Of a DNA stretch of 64,000 nucleotides, positions 23,636 through 32,624 are shown one piece after another (positions within the stretch are counted from its first letter, which is position 1; each line of letters opens with the position of its first letter). The stretch lies in assembly GCA_964534175.1 (NCBI GenBank), contig CAZHNS010000003.1:1-64000 (forward strand). Direction: 5' to 3'. The notes under the pieces are model-generated. The model made no database searches. It was not told where the DNA came from and saw only the letters and a program-made list of their open reading frames with translations. The translations under genes were made by a program, and so were the position numbers. The stretch is from JAFGHJ01 sp964534175 (GTDB taxonomy: Bacteria; Hydrothermota; UBA3072).

Positions 23636-24448
23636 ATGATTAACCGTATAGCCAATTTGTCGCCTATATTGCAGGCTTTACTGGCAACATTATTCACTTA
23701 TTTTGTGACTGCACTTGGAGCAGCGAGTGTTTTCTTCACCAAAGAAGTTAATAAGAAACTCTTGGATTTGATGTTAGGTTTTGCTGCAGGTGTTATGATT
23801 GCGGCAAGCTACTGGTCTCTTCTTGCTCCATCTATTGAAATGAGTAAAGGACGGGGCATTCCGATGTGGGTGCCTCCGGCAGTAGGTTTTCTGTTAGGTG
23901 GAGCAGTTTTAAGGTTAATAGATAAAATTTTGCCCCATTTGCACTTAGGTTATAAGATGAGCGAAGCGGAAGGAATAAAAACGTCCTGGCAGCGCTCAGT
24001 ATTGCTTGTTACGGCAATAACATTACATAATTTTCCCGAGGGTCTTGCGGTCGGTGTAGCTTTTGGGGCCGCAGCCGTTGGTCTACCCTCTGCTTCACTC
24101 GGAGGCGCAATAGCTCTTGCTCTTGGTATAGGGATTCAGAATTTTCCTGAAGGGATAGCTGTAGCAATGCCTCTAAGAAAGGAAGGCTTATCAAGAATTA
24201 AGAGCTTTAATTTTGGACAATTATCAGGAATTGTTGAACCCATGGCCGGAGTTTTAGGAGCTCTTTTTGTTATATCCGCACAATCTCTTCTTCCCTACTT
24301 TCTCGCTTTTGCCGCAGGTGCTATGATATTTGTAGTGGTCGAAGAAGTTATCCCGGAATCCCAGCATGATGGGAATGGAGATATAGCTACAATGGGTGCT
24401 ATGATTGGATTTACGGTTATGATGATATTGGATGTTGCTCTGGGATGA
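23636..24448 (+). CDS. ZIP-family divalent metal transporter
   Basis: 270 residues with about eight membrane helices. The two metal-binding ZIP motifs are HNFPEGLAVGVAFG and QNFPEGIAVAMPLRK; the second has Gln in place of the usual His. It imports zinc, iron or manganese. It starts 14 bases after rubredoxin and has no strong ribosome site of its own, so it is likely translated from the PerR-operon message. A metal importer in a peroxide regulon would fit manganese or iron homeostasis. Confidence 0.92.
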   Translation: MINRIANLSPILQALLATLFTYFVTALGAASVFFTKEVNKKLLDLMLGFAAGVMIAASYWSLLAPSIEMSKGRGIPMWVPPAVGFLLGGAVLRLIDKILPHLHLGYKMSEAEGIKTSWQRSVLLVTAITLHNFPEGLAVGVAFGAAAVGLPSASLGGAIALALGIGIQNFPEGIAVAMPLRKEGLSRIKSFNFGQLSGIVEPMAGVLGALFVISAQSLLPYFLAFAAGAMIFVVVEEVIPESQHDGNGDIATMGAMIGFTVMMILDVALG

Positions 24449-24471
24449 AACAATAGGAGGTAAAAAAGGGA

Positions 24472-24924
24472 ATGATTAAAAAGGGTGAAAAGGCCCATAA
24501 TTTCGATTTAAAGGACCAAAATGAAAAAGAAGTTCAGTTAACTGACTTTAAAGACAAGAAAGTACTTCTTTCCTTTCATCCTCTGGCGTGGACAGGTATA
24601 TGTGCAAAACAAATGTTGTCTCTTGAAAAAAATAAAGAAAGATTTAAAAAACTTAACACAGTGGCATTAGGAATAAGTGTTGATCCTGTCCCTTCCAAAG
24701 CAGCCTGGGCAAAAAGTTTAAATATAAAGAGTACTAAACTGCTGTCTGATTTCTGGCCCCATGGTGAGGTCGCCAGGGAATACGGAATTTTCAGCAAGTC
24801 GCAGGGTTTCTCTTTTAGAGTCAATATCATCATAGATGAGAAAGGTAAAGTTGTTTTTGTGAAGAAATATCATATTTCTGAAGTCCCAGATATAAAAGAA
24901 ATTATTGAGGAACTTTCAAAATGA
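24472..24924 (+). CDS. Peroxiredoxin (AhpC/TSA family, single-cysteine)
   Basis: 150 residues, ribosome site ATAGGAGG. Thioredoxin fold with the peroxidatic signature P37-x3-T41-x2-C44 (HPLAWTGIC). C44 is the only cysteine, so recycling must use an external thiol or protein such as a low-molecular-weight thiol; the thiol-type gene set just upstream makes this interesting. The stop overlaps the next start as ATGA. Confidence 0.92.
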   Translation: MIKKGEKAHNFDLKDQNEKEVQLTDFKDKKVLLSFHPLAWTGICAKQMLSLEKNKERFKKLNTVALGISVDPVPSKAAWAKSLNIKSTKLLSDFWPHGEVAREYGIFSKSQGFSFRVNIIIDEKGKVVFVKKYHISEVPDIKEIIEELSK

Positions 24925-25100
24925 TTGATTTATTAGCCAATCTTATAATTCCTTTAGGAATAGTTACTTATTTATCTTTAATTCTGGGGATAATATCAGG
25001 TGTCAGAAGATGGAAACTAAAAACACATAAAATAATAGCAATAATAACCATAATACTCGCAACATTGCACGCAACCCTTGTTATCTATTTTTATTTATAA
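24921..25100 (+). CDS. 59-residue two-helix membrane protein with di-His helix
   Basis: ATG 24921 overlaps the peroxiredoxin stop (ATGA), so translation is coupled. Helix 1 is about residues 8-28 (IIPLGIVTYLSLILGIISG), then a basic turn GVRRWKLKT, then helix 2 about 37-58. H36 and H50 are 14 apart on helix 2, the spacing that places two haems across a membrane in ferric-reductase and b-cytochrome helices. No family is recognised with certainty. The position between peroxiredoxin and a superoxide-reductase-like gene suggests an electron-feeding or anchoring role. Confidence 0.65.
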   Translation: MIDLLANLIIPLGIVTYLSLILGIISGVRRWKLKTHKIIAIITIILATLHATLVIYFYL

Positions 25101-25117
25101 AAAATAAAGGGGGAAAA

Positions 25118-25480
25118 ATGAAGAAAAATAGATTATTTTTATTCGTCTTATTAACAATATTTGCTTTCTCTTTAAGTGTTAGTTCTCATCCACCAACAAA
25201 AATCGATCTGGATTTTGACAACGAAGAGATGATATTGAGAGTAGAAGTTTATCACCCTGTGCTTTTTATTAGAAATCATTATATCAAAAAAATAGAAGTT
25301 TACTTGAACGACGATTTGAAAATTGTTCAGGACTTTGACCGTCAATTAACAAAGAAAACGCAAAAAGCTGGATATTTTATCTTTGAAGCAAAAAAAGGTG
25401 ACGTTATAAAGGTGAAAGCAATCTGTAATAAACATGGAGATAGAACTGCGAGTTTAGTTATTCAGGAAAAAAGTAAATAA
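25118..25480 (+). CDS. Exported superoxide-reductase-like (desulfoferrodoxin-fold) protein
   Basis: 120 residues, behind AAAGGGGGAAAA. Signal peptide 1-23 ending SVSS, so the mature protein would begin with H24. The order H46 (YHPV), H54 (NHYIKKIEVYLN), C103 and H106 (AICNKHGDR) mirrors superoxide reductase centre II (His, His, Cys-x2-His), but the two histidines are 8 rather than 6 apart and the early Glu/Lys loop is not obvious. Superoxide reductases turn superoxide into peroxide with electrons from rubredoxin. The operon context (PerR, rubredoxin, peroxiredoxin) supports the call, yet it could be a non-catalytic relative. Confidence 0.6.
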   Translation: MKKNRLFLFVLLTIFAFSLSVSSHPPTKIDLDFDNEEMILRVEVYHPVLFIRNHYIKKIEVYLNDDLKIVQDFDRQLTKKTQKAGYFIFEAKKGDVIKVKAICNKHGDRTASLVIQEKSK

Positions 25481-25483
25481 CAG

Positions 25484-25560
25484 AGGTACAGAAAGTAATA
25501 ATAAAGGAAACGGAAAGTAAAAAAATACACTTTGTGTTCTTTGTGACTTTGTGTGAGAAC
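25484..25560. repeat. Degenerate CTTTGTGTTCTTTGTG word repeat
   Basis: CAGAAAGTAATAATAAAGG and GGAAACGGAAAGTAAAAAA, then CACTTTGTGTTCTTTGTG and ACTTTGTGTGAGAACC. It separates the superoxide-reductase-like gene from the nitroreductase gene. Confidence 0.5.
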
Positions 25561-25579
25561 CAAAAATAGGGGAGATAAA

Positions 25580-26137
25580 ATGGATGTAAAAGAAGCAATA
25601 AATGAAAGACGGGCATATCGATCATTGGATCCTATCGAAATAACCGAAGATATAATAAAAGACTTTGCGGAAAGCGTTTCTCTTTCGTGTTCATGTTTTA
25701 ACAATCAGCCCTGGAATTTCGTTTTTGTTAATAATAGAGATAAGTTAATGGAAATGCGTGAAGCGCTTTCAGAAGGCAATAAGTGGGCGTATCATGCTTC
25801 TATGATAATTGCCGTATTTAGCAAAGAAGAAATGGATTGCGTTGTGAAGGAAAGAAAATATTTCCTGTTTGATACAGGTTTGGCAGTTGGCATGATGGTT
25901 TTAAGGGCTACGGAATTGGGACTTGTAGCTCACCCGATTGCGGGCTTCGACGAGGATAAAGCAAAGGAAATACTTAAAATACCGCAAGAGATGAGACTTA
26001 TTACTCTTGTAATTGTCGGGAAGCATTCTGATGAGATAAGGAGCGAGTTGAGTGAAGATATGGCAAAAGGTGAAAGACAAAGACCCCCTCGAAAATCTTT
26101 TGATGAATTTGTCTGGATTAATGAATATAAGGATTAA
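25580..26137 (+). CDS. Nitroreductase-family flavoprotein
   Basis: 185 residues from ATG 25580, behind AGGGGAGAT. FMN-binding pattern INERRAYRSLDP at the N-terminus, CSCFNNQPWNFVFV in the middle, and the C-terminal IVGKHSD segment. These enzymes reduce nitro compounds, quinones or enones with NAD(P)H. It is slightly short for the family. It lies downstream of the oxidative-stress genes but after a repeat, so co-transcription is uncertain. Confidence 0.88.
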   Translation: MDVKEAINERRAYRSLDPIEITEDIIKDFAESVSLSCSCFNNQPWNFVFVNNRDKLMEMREALSEGNKWAYHASMIIAVFSKEEMDCVVKERKYFLFDTGLAVGMMVLRATELGLVAHPIAGFDEDKAKEILKIPQEMRLITLVIVGKHSDEIRSELSEDMAKGERQRPPRKSFDEFVWINEYKD

Positions 26138-26163
26138 AAGGCTTAAAAAGTAAGGAGAATATA

Positions 26164-26889
26164 ATGCTATTATTGATTGCGTTATCTTTAATATCTGATA
26201 CAGCTTACGTAAAGAAGCAGCTTATTAAATCCGATTCTTTGTATCAGGAAAGCTACAAGGATACTACGATTTTTAATGAAGCGGAAGAAATCTTGGATTC
26301 TCTAATGCTCAATTCGAAAATCATGATGGATGAGATCCTCTGGCGAAAGTCACACCTTTGTTTTGAGAGGGGTTACGCTTTTGAGAAAAAAGATAAGAAA
26401 AAGGAATGGTACGAAAAGGGTGAAAAGCTTGCAAAACTGGCAATAGAGAAGAATCCGAATAATCCTGAAGCACATTTCTGGTTTGCGACAAATAAGGGAA
26501 GCGTTGGGAAAATAAACGGTGTCTTAAATTCTTTATTTATGGTAGATGACTTAAAAAAAGAAGCCGGGAAAGTTATTGAACTTGATTCGGAGCATGCGGG
26601 AGCCCATATGGTTCTCGGAGAAGTATATAAATCCCTTCCCGGTCTTTTCGGAGGAGATAAGAAGAAGGCGATCGAAGAGTTTGAAACTGTTTTAGAAAGA
26701 GACTCTATTTACACGGCAGTGTATGTAAGTCTTGCTAAAACTTACAGAGATATCGGAGAGGTGGAAAAAGCAAAAGAATTACTTAAAAAATTATTATCTT
26801 TTAAAACTTCACGCGATATGCGGCGTCTTGAGCTTTATGATAGGAAGGACGCGGAAAAACTGTTAAAAGAAATCGAGGGAAAAAAATAA
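26164..26889 (+). CDS. TPR-repeat exported protein
   Basis: 241 residues, behind AAGGAGAATATA. A short hydrophobic start (MLLLIALSLISDTAY) suggests export. About 60-230 are helical tetratricopeptide-like repeats (KLAKLAIEKNPNNPEAHFWFA, GAHMVLGEVYKSLPGLFGGDKKKAIEEFE-type phrases, and VYVSLAKTYRDIGEVEKAKELL). The GLFGGDKKKAIEEFE stretch resembles TRAP-transporter-associated TPR proteins. Probably a scaffold; the partner is unknown. Confidence 0.65.
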   Translation: MLLLIALSLISDTAYVKKQLIKSDSLYQESYKDTTIFNEAEEILDSLMLNSKIMMDEILWRKSHLCFERGYAFEKKDKKKEWYEKGEKLAKLAIEKNPNNPEAHFWFATNKGSVGKINGVLNSLFMVDDLKKEAGKVIELDSEHAGAHMVLGEVYKSLPGLFGGDKKKAIEEFETVLERDSIYTAVYVSLAKTYRDIGEVEKAKELLKKLLSFKTSRDMRRLELYDRKDAEKLLKEIEGKK

Positions 26890-26925
26890 TTTAGTTAACC
26901 ACAAAACACACTGATTTTTTTCTTA

Positions 26926-27555
26926 TTAAAAGTTGTATTCTTTTTTGAGGTATAAGTAGAAATCATTTTCGATATCTAAATCTTTAATTCTTTCAATTAT
27001 TAATTTTCTATATTCATCTGTGGCATAATTATCATAATCTTTGCTAAGTGGTTCTGAGTGGATTTTATAAGTATATGCTACAAGTGTATCGATATTGACT
27101 TCAATTTGAGTATATTTGGCAATACTGTCTCTATTCATTGCAATTATAAATTCCCGTGGATTTTCCCAAAAAAATAATCCTAAATATCCCCCTATATATT
27201 CTGACACAGATACGCCACAATATTGTTCTAGACTTATAACTCTAGGTATTACTATGTTGGGATATTTGTCGATAAAGCGGTCGTATAGTTGTACAAGATA
27301 AATTATTTCCTCAATATCATAAGTGTGATTGCTTAATTTTTCAAATAAATCTTCTTTTTTTAGTACAATGTTTTCATTCAAATAGATTTCGGAAGCTATA
27401 TTTAGTTCTTTTAAGGTGTTTATGCCGGAGTACTTATGTTCGATTGCTTTTTTTATAATTTCGTGTTCCTTTTGGTAAGAGATCTTTTTTTTATTGGATT
27501 TTTTACATGTGTATATTCCTAATACCAGTAAACAAAATAAAATTTTATATGGCAT
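26926..27555 (-). CDS. Hypothetical lipoprotein
   Basis: 209 residues behind ATGGAGGAAATTT. The start MPYKILFCLLVLGIYTCKKS gives a possible lipobox ending at Cys17, followed by a lysine-rich patch. The rest is mixed alpha/beta with many acidic and aromatic residues and no motif I recognise. It converges with the TPR gene and is separated from the VWA gene upstream by 70 bases. Confidence 0.6.
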   Translation of the reverse strand: MPYKILFCLLVLGIYTCKKSNKKKISYQKEHEIIKKAIEHKYSGINTLKELNIASEIYLNENIVLKKEDLFEKLSNHTYDIEEIIYLVQLYDRFIDKYPNIVIPRVISLEQYCGVSVSEYIGGYLGLFFWENPREFIIAMNRDSIAKYTQIEVNIDTLVAYTYKIHSEPLSKDYDNYATDEYRKLIIERIKDLDIENDFYLYLKKEYNF

Positions 27556-27625
27556 AAATTTCCTCCATTTATATCTATTCTTTAAGTGTTAATTTCATAT
27601 AAAGTAATAGTTTACGAGACATAAA

Positions 27626-29209
27626 TTATTTTGTTTTTCTCATCCAGAGGGTCCAGTCGAAGAATAAGAGCAAGAGCAAAAAAATTATGAATAACCAATT
27701 ATGACGAAGATTAATCCATATTTCTTTTTCCTTAAATTCCAGATTTTCGAATCTTAAGTCCTCGTCCCATTTTCCTCCGCCGCTAATATCAGCTATGCCT
27801 TTAAGCATTAGCGAGTCTATCCCCATTCTGTCTCCAGGTTCGCTTACAATAAACACTGAATCTTTTATGCTATGGGATGATAAATCGATTTTAAAATTGT
27901 GTGAACCCCGGGCAGGTTCTTTTATTGTTATAGAATCACCTATTATTGGTATTTCTCTTCCATCCCAGAAGAATGTTTTAACAGATTTTCCTTGTTCGTT
28001 AAATCTTAGTATGAAATCTTCTCCTTCAATTAATTTTTTAGAATAAGAGATGGTTATGTCTTCTGGTATTAGTTCTATTAAGCTTTCATCCATTAGATTC
28101 TCGAATAAATTTTCCGGATACAGTTGTCCCGCAGAGAGAGCGAGTTTCCATAATTCAAGATAGGTAAATTGAATAACGGTTCCTTCCCCCAGAGGCATCC
28201 TGTATCCAACTTTTTCTCCGAGGGTTTCAAGTTTTTTTGCATTTCTTTTTATTCCTCCGGGTTTCAGATAATAGCCTTCGGGAAGTTTTCCGGAATATTT
28301 AATTAGAACTGGTGCAATCACCGGTAAAAAATCCAGGTTTTCCGAAACGAAAGCGACGATGATTATCTTTCCCCCTTTTTTCAGGTAATTCTTAATGTTT
28401 TCTTTATAATTTGCCGGATCGCTTAAAAAACATATAATATCGGAATTCTGGTATTTGATAGAATCGATATTATCTTTTCCGATTTTATCGACAGTCCATC
28501 CTCTATCTTCAAAATAGCGTTTAATAAATTTGTGATTCCAAGTTGGGATCTCACTAACGATTAATATCTTGCGTTTTTTCTTAACGTCGAGAGCCCAGTT
28601 GATCCTGTCGGTGGTATCATTCTCGATAAGTAGATTAAACTGTATGTTTTTTTTACCTGCTGAGGGTAGGAAAGAGAAATCAAATATACCTTCTTTTTTA
28701 ATATTCTTTTTGCTAACTTTTTCATCATAATTTATCTGAAGAGTAGCTGAATTTGGAACTTTGTAATATACAGTAATTTTAGCGGAATCTCCTTCTTCAA
28801 TAGCATTGGGTCCATAAGCCGAAATAAATCCTTTGTTAGTTTCCCCTGTTAGCTCAGGAAGTATAAAATAAATCGGAATCTCGATTTTACTTGCTACCCT
28901 GATTGGATTTTCACCTTTAGTATTGGAACCATCAGAGTAAAGGATTATAAAGCTGGCGTCCGGGTATGTTTCGACTGCTGCACGTATTGCCTTACCGATA
29001 TCTGTTCCGTCTTCTTCCTTCCCGAAGTAAAGGTTTTTTAGAGTGAAAATCGATTCGATTTTTGTTCTTTTTGTATGTTTCATTGATTTGCTCTGATCGA
29101 TTAATGAGATTCCATAAGGAGATACTTTTTTCTTAAAATGAAAAATAGGATGGAAAACCGTCAAAATAATGAGCCCCAGTATGACCCACTGGGTTATTCG
29201 AATTTTCAT
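27626..29209 (-). CDS. Membrane-anchored VWA-domain protein
   Basis: 527 residues. N-terminal membrane helix (8-24), then a von Willebrand A domain whose metal site begins D38-Q-S40-K-S42 (DxSxS) with ILYSDGSNT further on. About 200-480 is beta-rich with an alpha/beta part (KRKILIVSEIPTWNHKFIKRYF, IICFLSDPANY), and a C-terminal helix precedes WMRKTK. This layout resembles the BatA-like or 'Aerotolerance' membrane proteins of Bacteroidota. Ligand unknown. Overlaps the upstream gene by ATGA and ends the guaA operon. Confidence 0.65.
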   Translation of the reverse strand: MKIRITQWVILGLIILTVFHPIFHFKKKVSPYGISLIDQSKSMKHTKRTKIESIFTLKNLYFGKEEDGTDIGKAIRAAVETYPDASFIILYSDGSNTKGENPIRVASKIEIPIYFILPELTGETNKGFISAYGPNAIEEGDSAKITVYYKVPNSATLQINYDEKVSKKNIKKEGIFDFSFLPSAGKKNIQFNLLIENDTTDRINWALDVKKKRKILIVSEIPTWNHKFIKRYFEDRGWTVDKIGKDNIDSIKYQNSDIICFLSDPANYKENIKNYLKKGGKIIIVAFVSENLDFLPVIAPVLIKYSGKLPEGYYLKPGGIKRNAKKLETLGEKVGYRMPLGEGTVIQFTYLELWKLALSAGQLYPENLFENLMDESLIELIPEDITISYSKKLIEGEDFILRFNEQGKSVKTFFWDGREIPIIGDSITIKEPARGSHNFKIDLSSHSIKDSVFIVSEPGDRMGIDSLMLKGIADISGGGKWDEDLRFENLEFKEKEIWINLRHNWLFIIFLLLLLFFDWTLWMRKTK

Positions 29210-30141
29210 TCTATAATAGCGCTTTCCGGAAAGATTCTTTTTATTTTTCTGGTATGGTACAAGTCAAGTGAGGCTACGAAACCGTCAACTAAATATTCCT
29301 TCCATACTTTTTGAACTCTAATATCTTCTAAGGTTTTAAGTTCTTTAAGCCAGTTTTTAAGAGTGCTTTTTTCTATTTCCATGGAATAAGTTAAAATTAG
29401 AAATCTACTTCTATTCTTTTCTAGAGTTAGAGTCGTAATCCATTTTGAAACTTCCCCGGTAGCTTTTTTTATTTCATTTTTCTTTGGTTTTGCAAAAATC
29501 TTTTTTATATTATCTTTAGAAATATAAATAATAAAGGGAGAAGGTGCTGTTTCTGGCGAGAACTTTACCTTAAGGTTTCTGTTGTTCAAGACTTTTAGGA
29601 ACACAAGAAAAGCGCAAAAATCGTCTGAGAAAGGGGGAGGCGAAACATTTGCTATAAAGTTTTCCCTTCCTTTGTAAATATGTTTACCGATAACTCTTTT
29701 TAGTTTGTAATATGTACTGGAATTTGAAATCATTGTATCGGGAATCATATTGACTAATTTGATTATTTTATTTTCATTTATTCTTCCTGTGATTCCCAGT
29801 GTAATACTTATAACTGGAGAAGAATTCCCGTTCATGTCATTAAGTGCGAGGCGGAGTAAGTTTGTGGGACCGTTTTCATCATTCTTTAAGAAAATTTTAT
29901 TCTGGGAAAGTAGAGTTATAAATCGAGCAAGAGTACTGAGAGAATCTAAATCTTTTAGATAAACATAATTGTAGCCGCTTTTTTCAAAAAAACTTCTTCC
30001 TTCCCGGGTTATTCTAGCAGAAGGGCTTAGTTCAATTCCAACTGAGACTTCCTGTACCTTGCACCGTTTATCTTTCAGAATTTGGATTCCGGAGGGTAAA
30101 AGCAACTCGGATATTGACAGGAAAAGAAGGATTATTCCCAT
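29206..30141 (-). CDS. Hypothetical exported or membrane-anchored protein, VWA partner
   Basis: 311 residues from ATG 30141, overlapping the end of guaA by 10 bases. The first 18 residues (MGIILLFLSISELLLPSG) could be a signal or anchor. No conserved motif is recognised. It is coupled to the VWA gene by a 4-base overlap, so the two products probably act together, as in other VWA membrane gene pairs. Confidence 0.6.
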   Translation of the reverse strand: MGIILLFLSISELLLPSGIQILKDKRCKVQEVSVGIELSPSARITREGRSFFEKSGYNYVYLKDLDSLSTLARFITLLSQNKIFLKNDENGPTNLLRLALNDMNGNSSPVISITLGITGRINENKIIKLVNMIPDTMISNSSTYYKLKRVIGKHIYKGRENFIANVSPPPFSDDFCAFLVFLKVLNNRNLKVKFSPETAPSPFIIYISKDNIKKIFAKPKKNEIKKATGEVSKWITTLTLEKNRSRFLILTYSMEIEKSTLKNWLKELKTLEDIRVQKVWKEYLVDGFVASLDLYHTRKIKRIFPESAIIE

Positions 30142-31649
30142 TCAATAGTTGCCGGGGGTTTAGAACTGATGTCGTATACCACTCTATTAACTCCGGAAAC
30201 TTCATTCAATATACGATTTGCTATCTTTGCAATGTGTTCTTTCTCGAAAGGGAACCAATCCGCAGTCATACCATCTTCACTTATAACGGCTCTCAAGGCT
30301 ATAACATTTGAATACGTTCGAGTGTCCCCCATAACACCTACGGTCTTAACAGGTATAAAAACCGCAAATGCCTGCCATATCGAATCATACAGATTGAGTT
30401 CTCTTAAAGTATTTATAAATATGTAATCTGCATCTTGTAGAATACTTATATTCTCTCTTGTAACTTCGCCAAGAATTCTAACCGCGAGACCTGGTCCGGG
30501 AAAAGGATGCCTTTTGTAAATTTTTTCCGGGATTTTTAATATTTTTGCAATTTCTCTAACTTCATCTTTAAAGAAATCTTTCAATGGTTCAATTAATTCA
30601 AGTTCGAGATCTTCTGGAAGACCTCCGACATTATGATGGGTTTTTATCGTGTGAGAAGGTCCTACATCAGAGGTGCTCTCTATCCTATCCGGATATAACG
30701 TTCCTTGAATTAAATATTTAGCATTTATTTTTCTGGCTTCTTCTTCGAATATTCTTATGAATTCTCTGCCTATTATAACTCTTTTTTCTTCAGGATCGGT
30801 AATACCTTTTAAGGCATTTAAAAAACGCATCTTTGCGTTAACAATTTTTGCTCCGAGCTTAAGTTTTTCGGATATTTCTTTTATTTCACGGGATTCTCCT
30901 TTTCTCATGAGACCTGTATCTACGAAGATTGGTATAAAGTTACTTTTTAGAATTTTCTTTGCTAGAACGGCCGATACGGTAGAATCTACTCCTCCGCTGT
31001 AGGCTAAAATAGCCTTTCCTTTATCTTTGTATTTATTCTTTATTTCATTCTGAGCTATATCAAGAAAGGAAGAAGGGGTCCAATCACCCTTTACTTTACA
31101 TATTGAGTAAAGAAAATTCCTTAAAATTTGTTTGCCTTCTTTGGTATGAGTTACTTCCGGATGAAATTGAAGTCCGTAAATATTTTTCTTCTTTATACCA
31201 GCAAATTCTGAATTAGAAGTTTTTCCGATAACATCAAAACCAGCAGGCAATTTGGTTAGTTTGTCACCGTGGCTCATCCACACAGTAGTTTTTTTTGAAA
31301 CTCCTTTAAAAAGAGAATCACTTACGGGTTGAAACTCGGCATTGCCATATTCTCTTTTTTTAGAACTTAAGACATCTCCTCCGAAAAGTTTTCCGATTAA
31401 CTGCAAGCCATAGCATATACCCAGGACCGGAATACCTAATTCAAATATACCTTTGTCGGGTATCGGTGCATTATCTTCAATTACACTCCAGGGAGCTCCC
31501 GATAGTATTATTCCCTGTACGTCGGCTATGGCGTCCGCTTTAGTTTTCGGGGAATAGATGAGAGCGCGCGTTTTAAGTTCTCTGATCCTTCTTGCTATAA
31601 GGTGAGTATATTGGGATCCGAAATCTAATATTGCGACTGTCTCACTCAT
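30132..31649 (-). CDS. guaA: GMP synthase (glutamine-hydrolysing)
   Basis: 505 residues. Class I glutaminase domain (AILDFGSQYTHLIARRIRE, nucleophile in LGICYGLQLIGK, HPEVTHT), then the ATP-pyrophosphatase P-loop YSGGVDSTVSA and the C-terminal dimerisation domain ending PPATIEWE, the typical GuaA terminus. It converts XMP to GMP. Overlaps rpe by 8 bases. Length is normal. Confidence 0.97.
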   Translation of the reverse strand: MSETVAILDFGSQYTHLIARRIRELKTRALIYSPKTKADAIADVQGIILSGAPWSVIEDNAPIPDKGIFELGIPVLGICYGLQLIGKLFGGDVLSSKKREYGNAEFQPVSDSLFKGVSKKTTVWMSHGDKLTKLPAGFDVIGKTSNSEFAGIKKKNIYGLQFHPEVTHTKEGKQILRNFLYSICKVKGDWTPSSFLDIAQNEIKNKYKDKGKAILAYSGGVDSTVSAVLAKKILKSNFIPIFVDTGLMRKGESREIKEISEKLKLGAKIVNAKMRFLNALKGITDPEEKRVIIGREFIRIFEEEARKINAKYLIQGTLYPDRIESTSDVGPSHTIKTHHNVGGLPEDLELELIEPLKDFFKDEVREIAKILKIPEKIYKRHPFPGPGLAVRILGEVTRENISILQDADYIFINTLRELNLYDSIWQAFAVFIPVKTVGVMGDTRTYSNVIALRAVISEDGMTADWFPFEKEHIAKIANRILNEVSGVNRVVYDISSKPPATIEWE

Positions 31650-32292
31650 TTAAGCCTTTTAAACGCCTGACTGCTTTTGCTCTGTCGGTTGATGAAAAGA
31701 TATAGGAATCTGCAATTATAACGTTTGCCCCCGATTTTAGTACCGGATCTATTGTTTGACCGTTAATGCCGCCATCTACGGCTATATCGATTTCGGGAGA
31801 AATCTTCCTTATTTTTTCTATTTTAGAGAGAACTTCAGGTATGAACTTCTGTCCAGAGAAACCGGGATGTACGCTCATTATAAGGACCGAATCTATTTTT
31901 TCTAAATAAGGAACAACGATATCCACGGAGGTATCGGGATTGAGTACTATTCCGCATTTTGCTTTCCTGCTATGTATTCCTTTTATTATTTTTTCAGGGT
32001 TTCCTTCCGATTCAAGATGGAAATAGATTTGAGAACAGCCTACCTCTATGTAGTCCGCAAGATATTTTTCAGGATACTGTATCATTAAGTGTGCGTGAAG
32101 AGGAAGAGTGGTTAGTTTTCGTATACCTTTGATAACGACTGGTCCAAAAGAGAGATTCGGTGCAAAAACGCCGTCCAGAATGTCAAGATGAACTGAATCT
32201 CCCCCCGCATTTTCTATAGTTTTGAAGACTTTTCCAAGAATGGAAAAATCTTCGGCGAGAATCGATACCGAAACATGAATTTCTCTATTCAT
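31642..32292 (-). CDS. rpe: Ribulose-phosphate 3-epimerase
   Basis: 216 residues, TIM barrel with the expected metal and phosphate residues: HLDILDGVFAPNLSFG, LHAHLMI, MSVHPGFSGQKFIPE and VDGGINGQT. It interconverts ribulose-5-phosphate and xylulose-5-phosphate in the pentose phosphate pathway. The usual PSILSADF start is SVSILAEDFS here. Overlaps the upstream small gene by 8 bases. Confidence 0.95.
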   Translation of the reverse strand: MNREIHVSVSILAEDFSILGKVFKTIENAGGDSVHLDILDGVFAPNLSFGPVVIKGIRKLTTLPLHAHLMIQYPEKYLADYIEVGCSQIYFHLESEGNPEKIIKGIHSRKAKCGIVLNPDTSVDIVVPYLEKIDSVLIMSVHPGFSGQKFIPEVLSKIEKIRKISPEIDIAVDGGINGQTIDPVLKSGANVIIADSYIFSSTDRAKAVRRLKGLNE

Positions 32293-32566
32293 TTCTGCAA
32301 ATTTCCATAGTTACTGTGCCGCCGTCCGTCAAATCGTACGGATCCAGACACTGAACGAAAAGACTTTTTCCTTTGCCCAAACCGAGTTCTTTAGGAGAGA
32401 TACCTTTCGCAAATGCGTTGTAATAAGGTATCAAAGAAGCAATAGAATGCATGCACACGGGTATTGCACTTTCAAGTTTATATCCTTGCCTGATAAAGAA
32501 TTTGTCTCCGACTTCATAAACGGGGCATTTACCGCATATCCTTATTATTTTTACCACTAAATCCAT
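32285..32566 (-). CDS. TIGR04076-family small protein
   Basis: 93 residues. The family pattern is visible: IIRICGKCPVYEVGDKF, then VCMHSIASLIPYYNAF, and a second Cys in VQCLDPYD. Members are small cysteine-containing proteins of unknown function found in anaerobes. First gene of the rpe-guaA operon; no ribosome site and the -10 box is 6 bases from the ATG, so the mRNA is likely leaderless. Confidence 0.8.
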   Translation of the reverse strand: MDLVVKIIRICGKCPVYEVGDKFFIRQGYKLESAIPVCMHSIASLIPYYNAFAKGISPKELGLGKGKSLFVQCLDPYDLTDGGTVTMEICRNE

Positions 32567-32572
32567 AGGATT

Positions 32573-32600
32573 ATATTAGAAATTATTTCCGATATGTCAA
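32573..32600 (-). promoter_or_regulatory. Leaderless-type promoter of TIGR04076-rpe-guaA
   Basis: TTGACA (32600-32595), 16-base spacer, TAATAT (32578-32573), then 6 bases to ATG 32566. Confidence 0.6.
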
Positions 32601-32624
32601 GCCACCCCATACCTTAATCTGATT

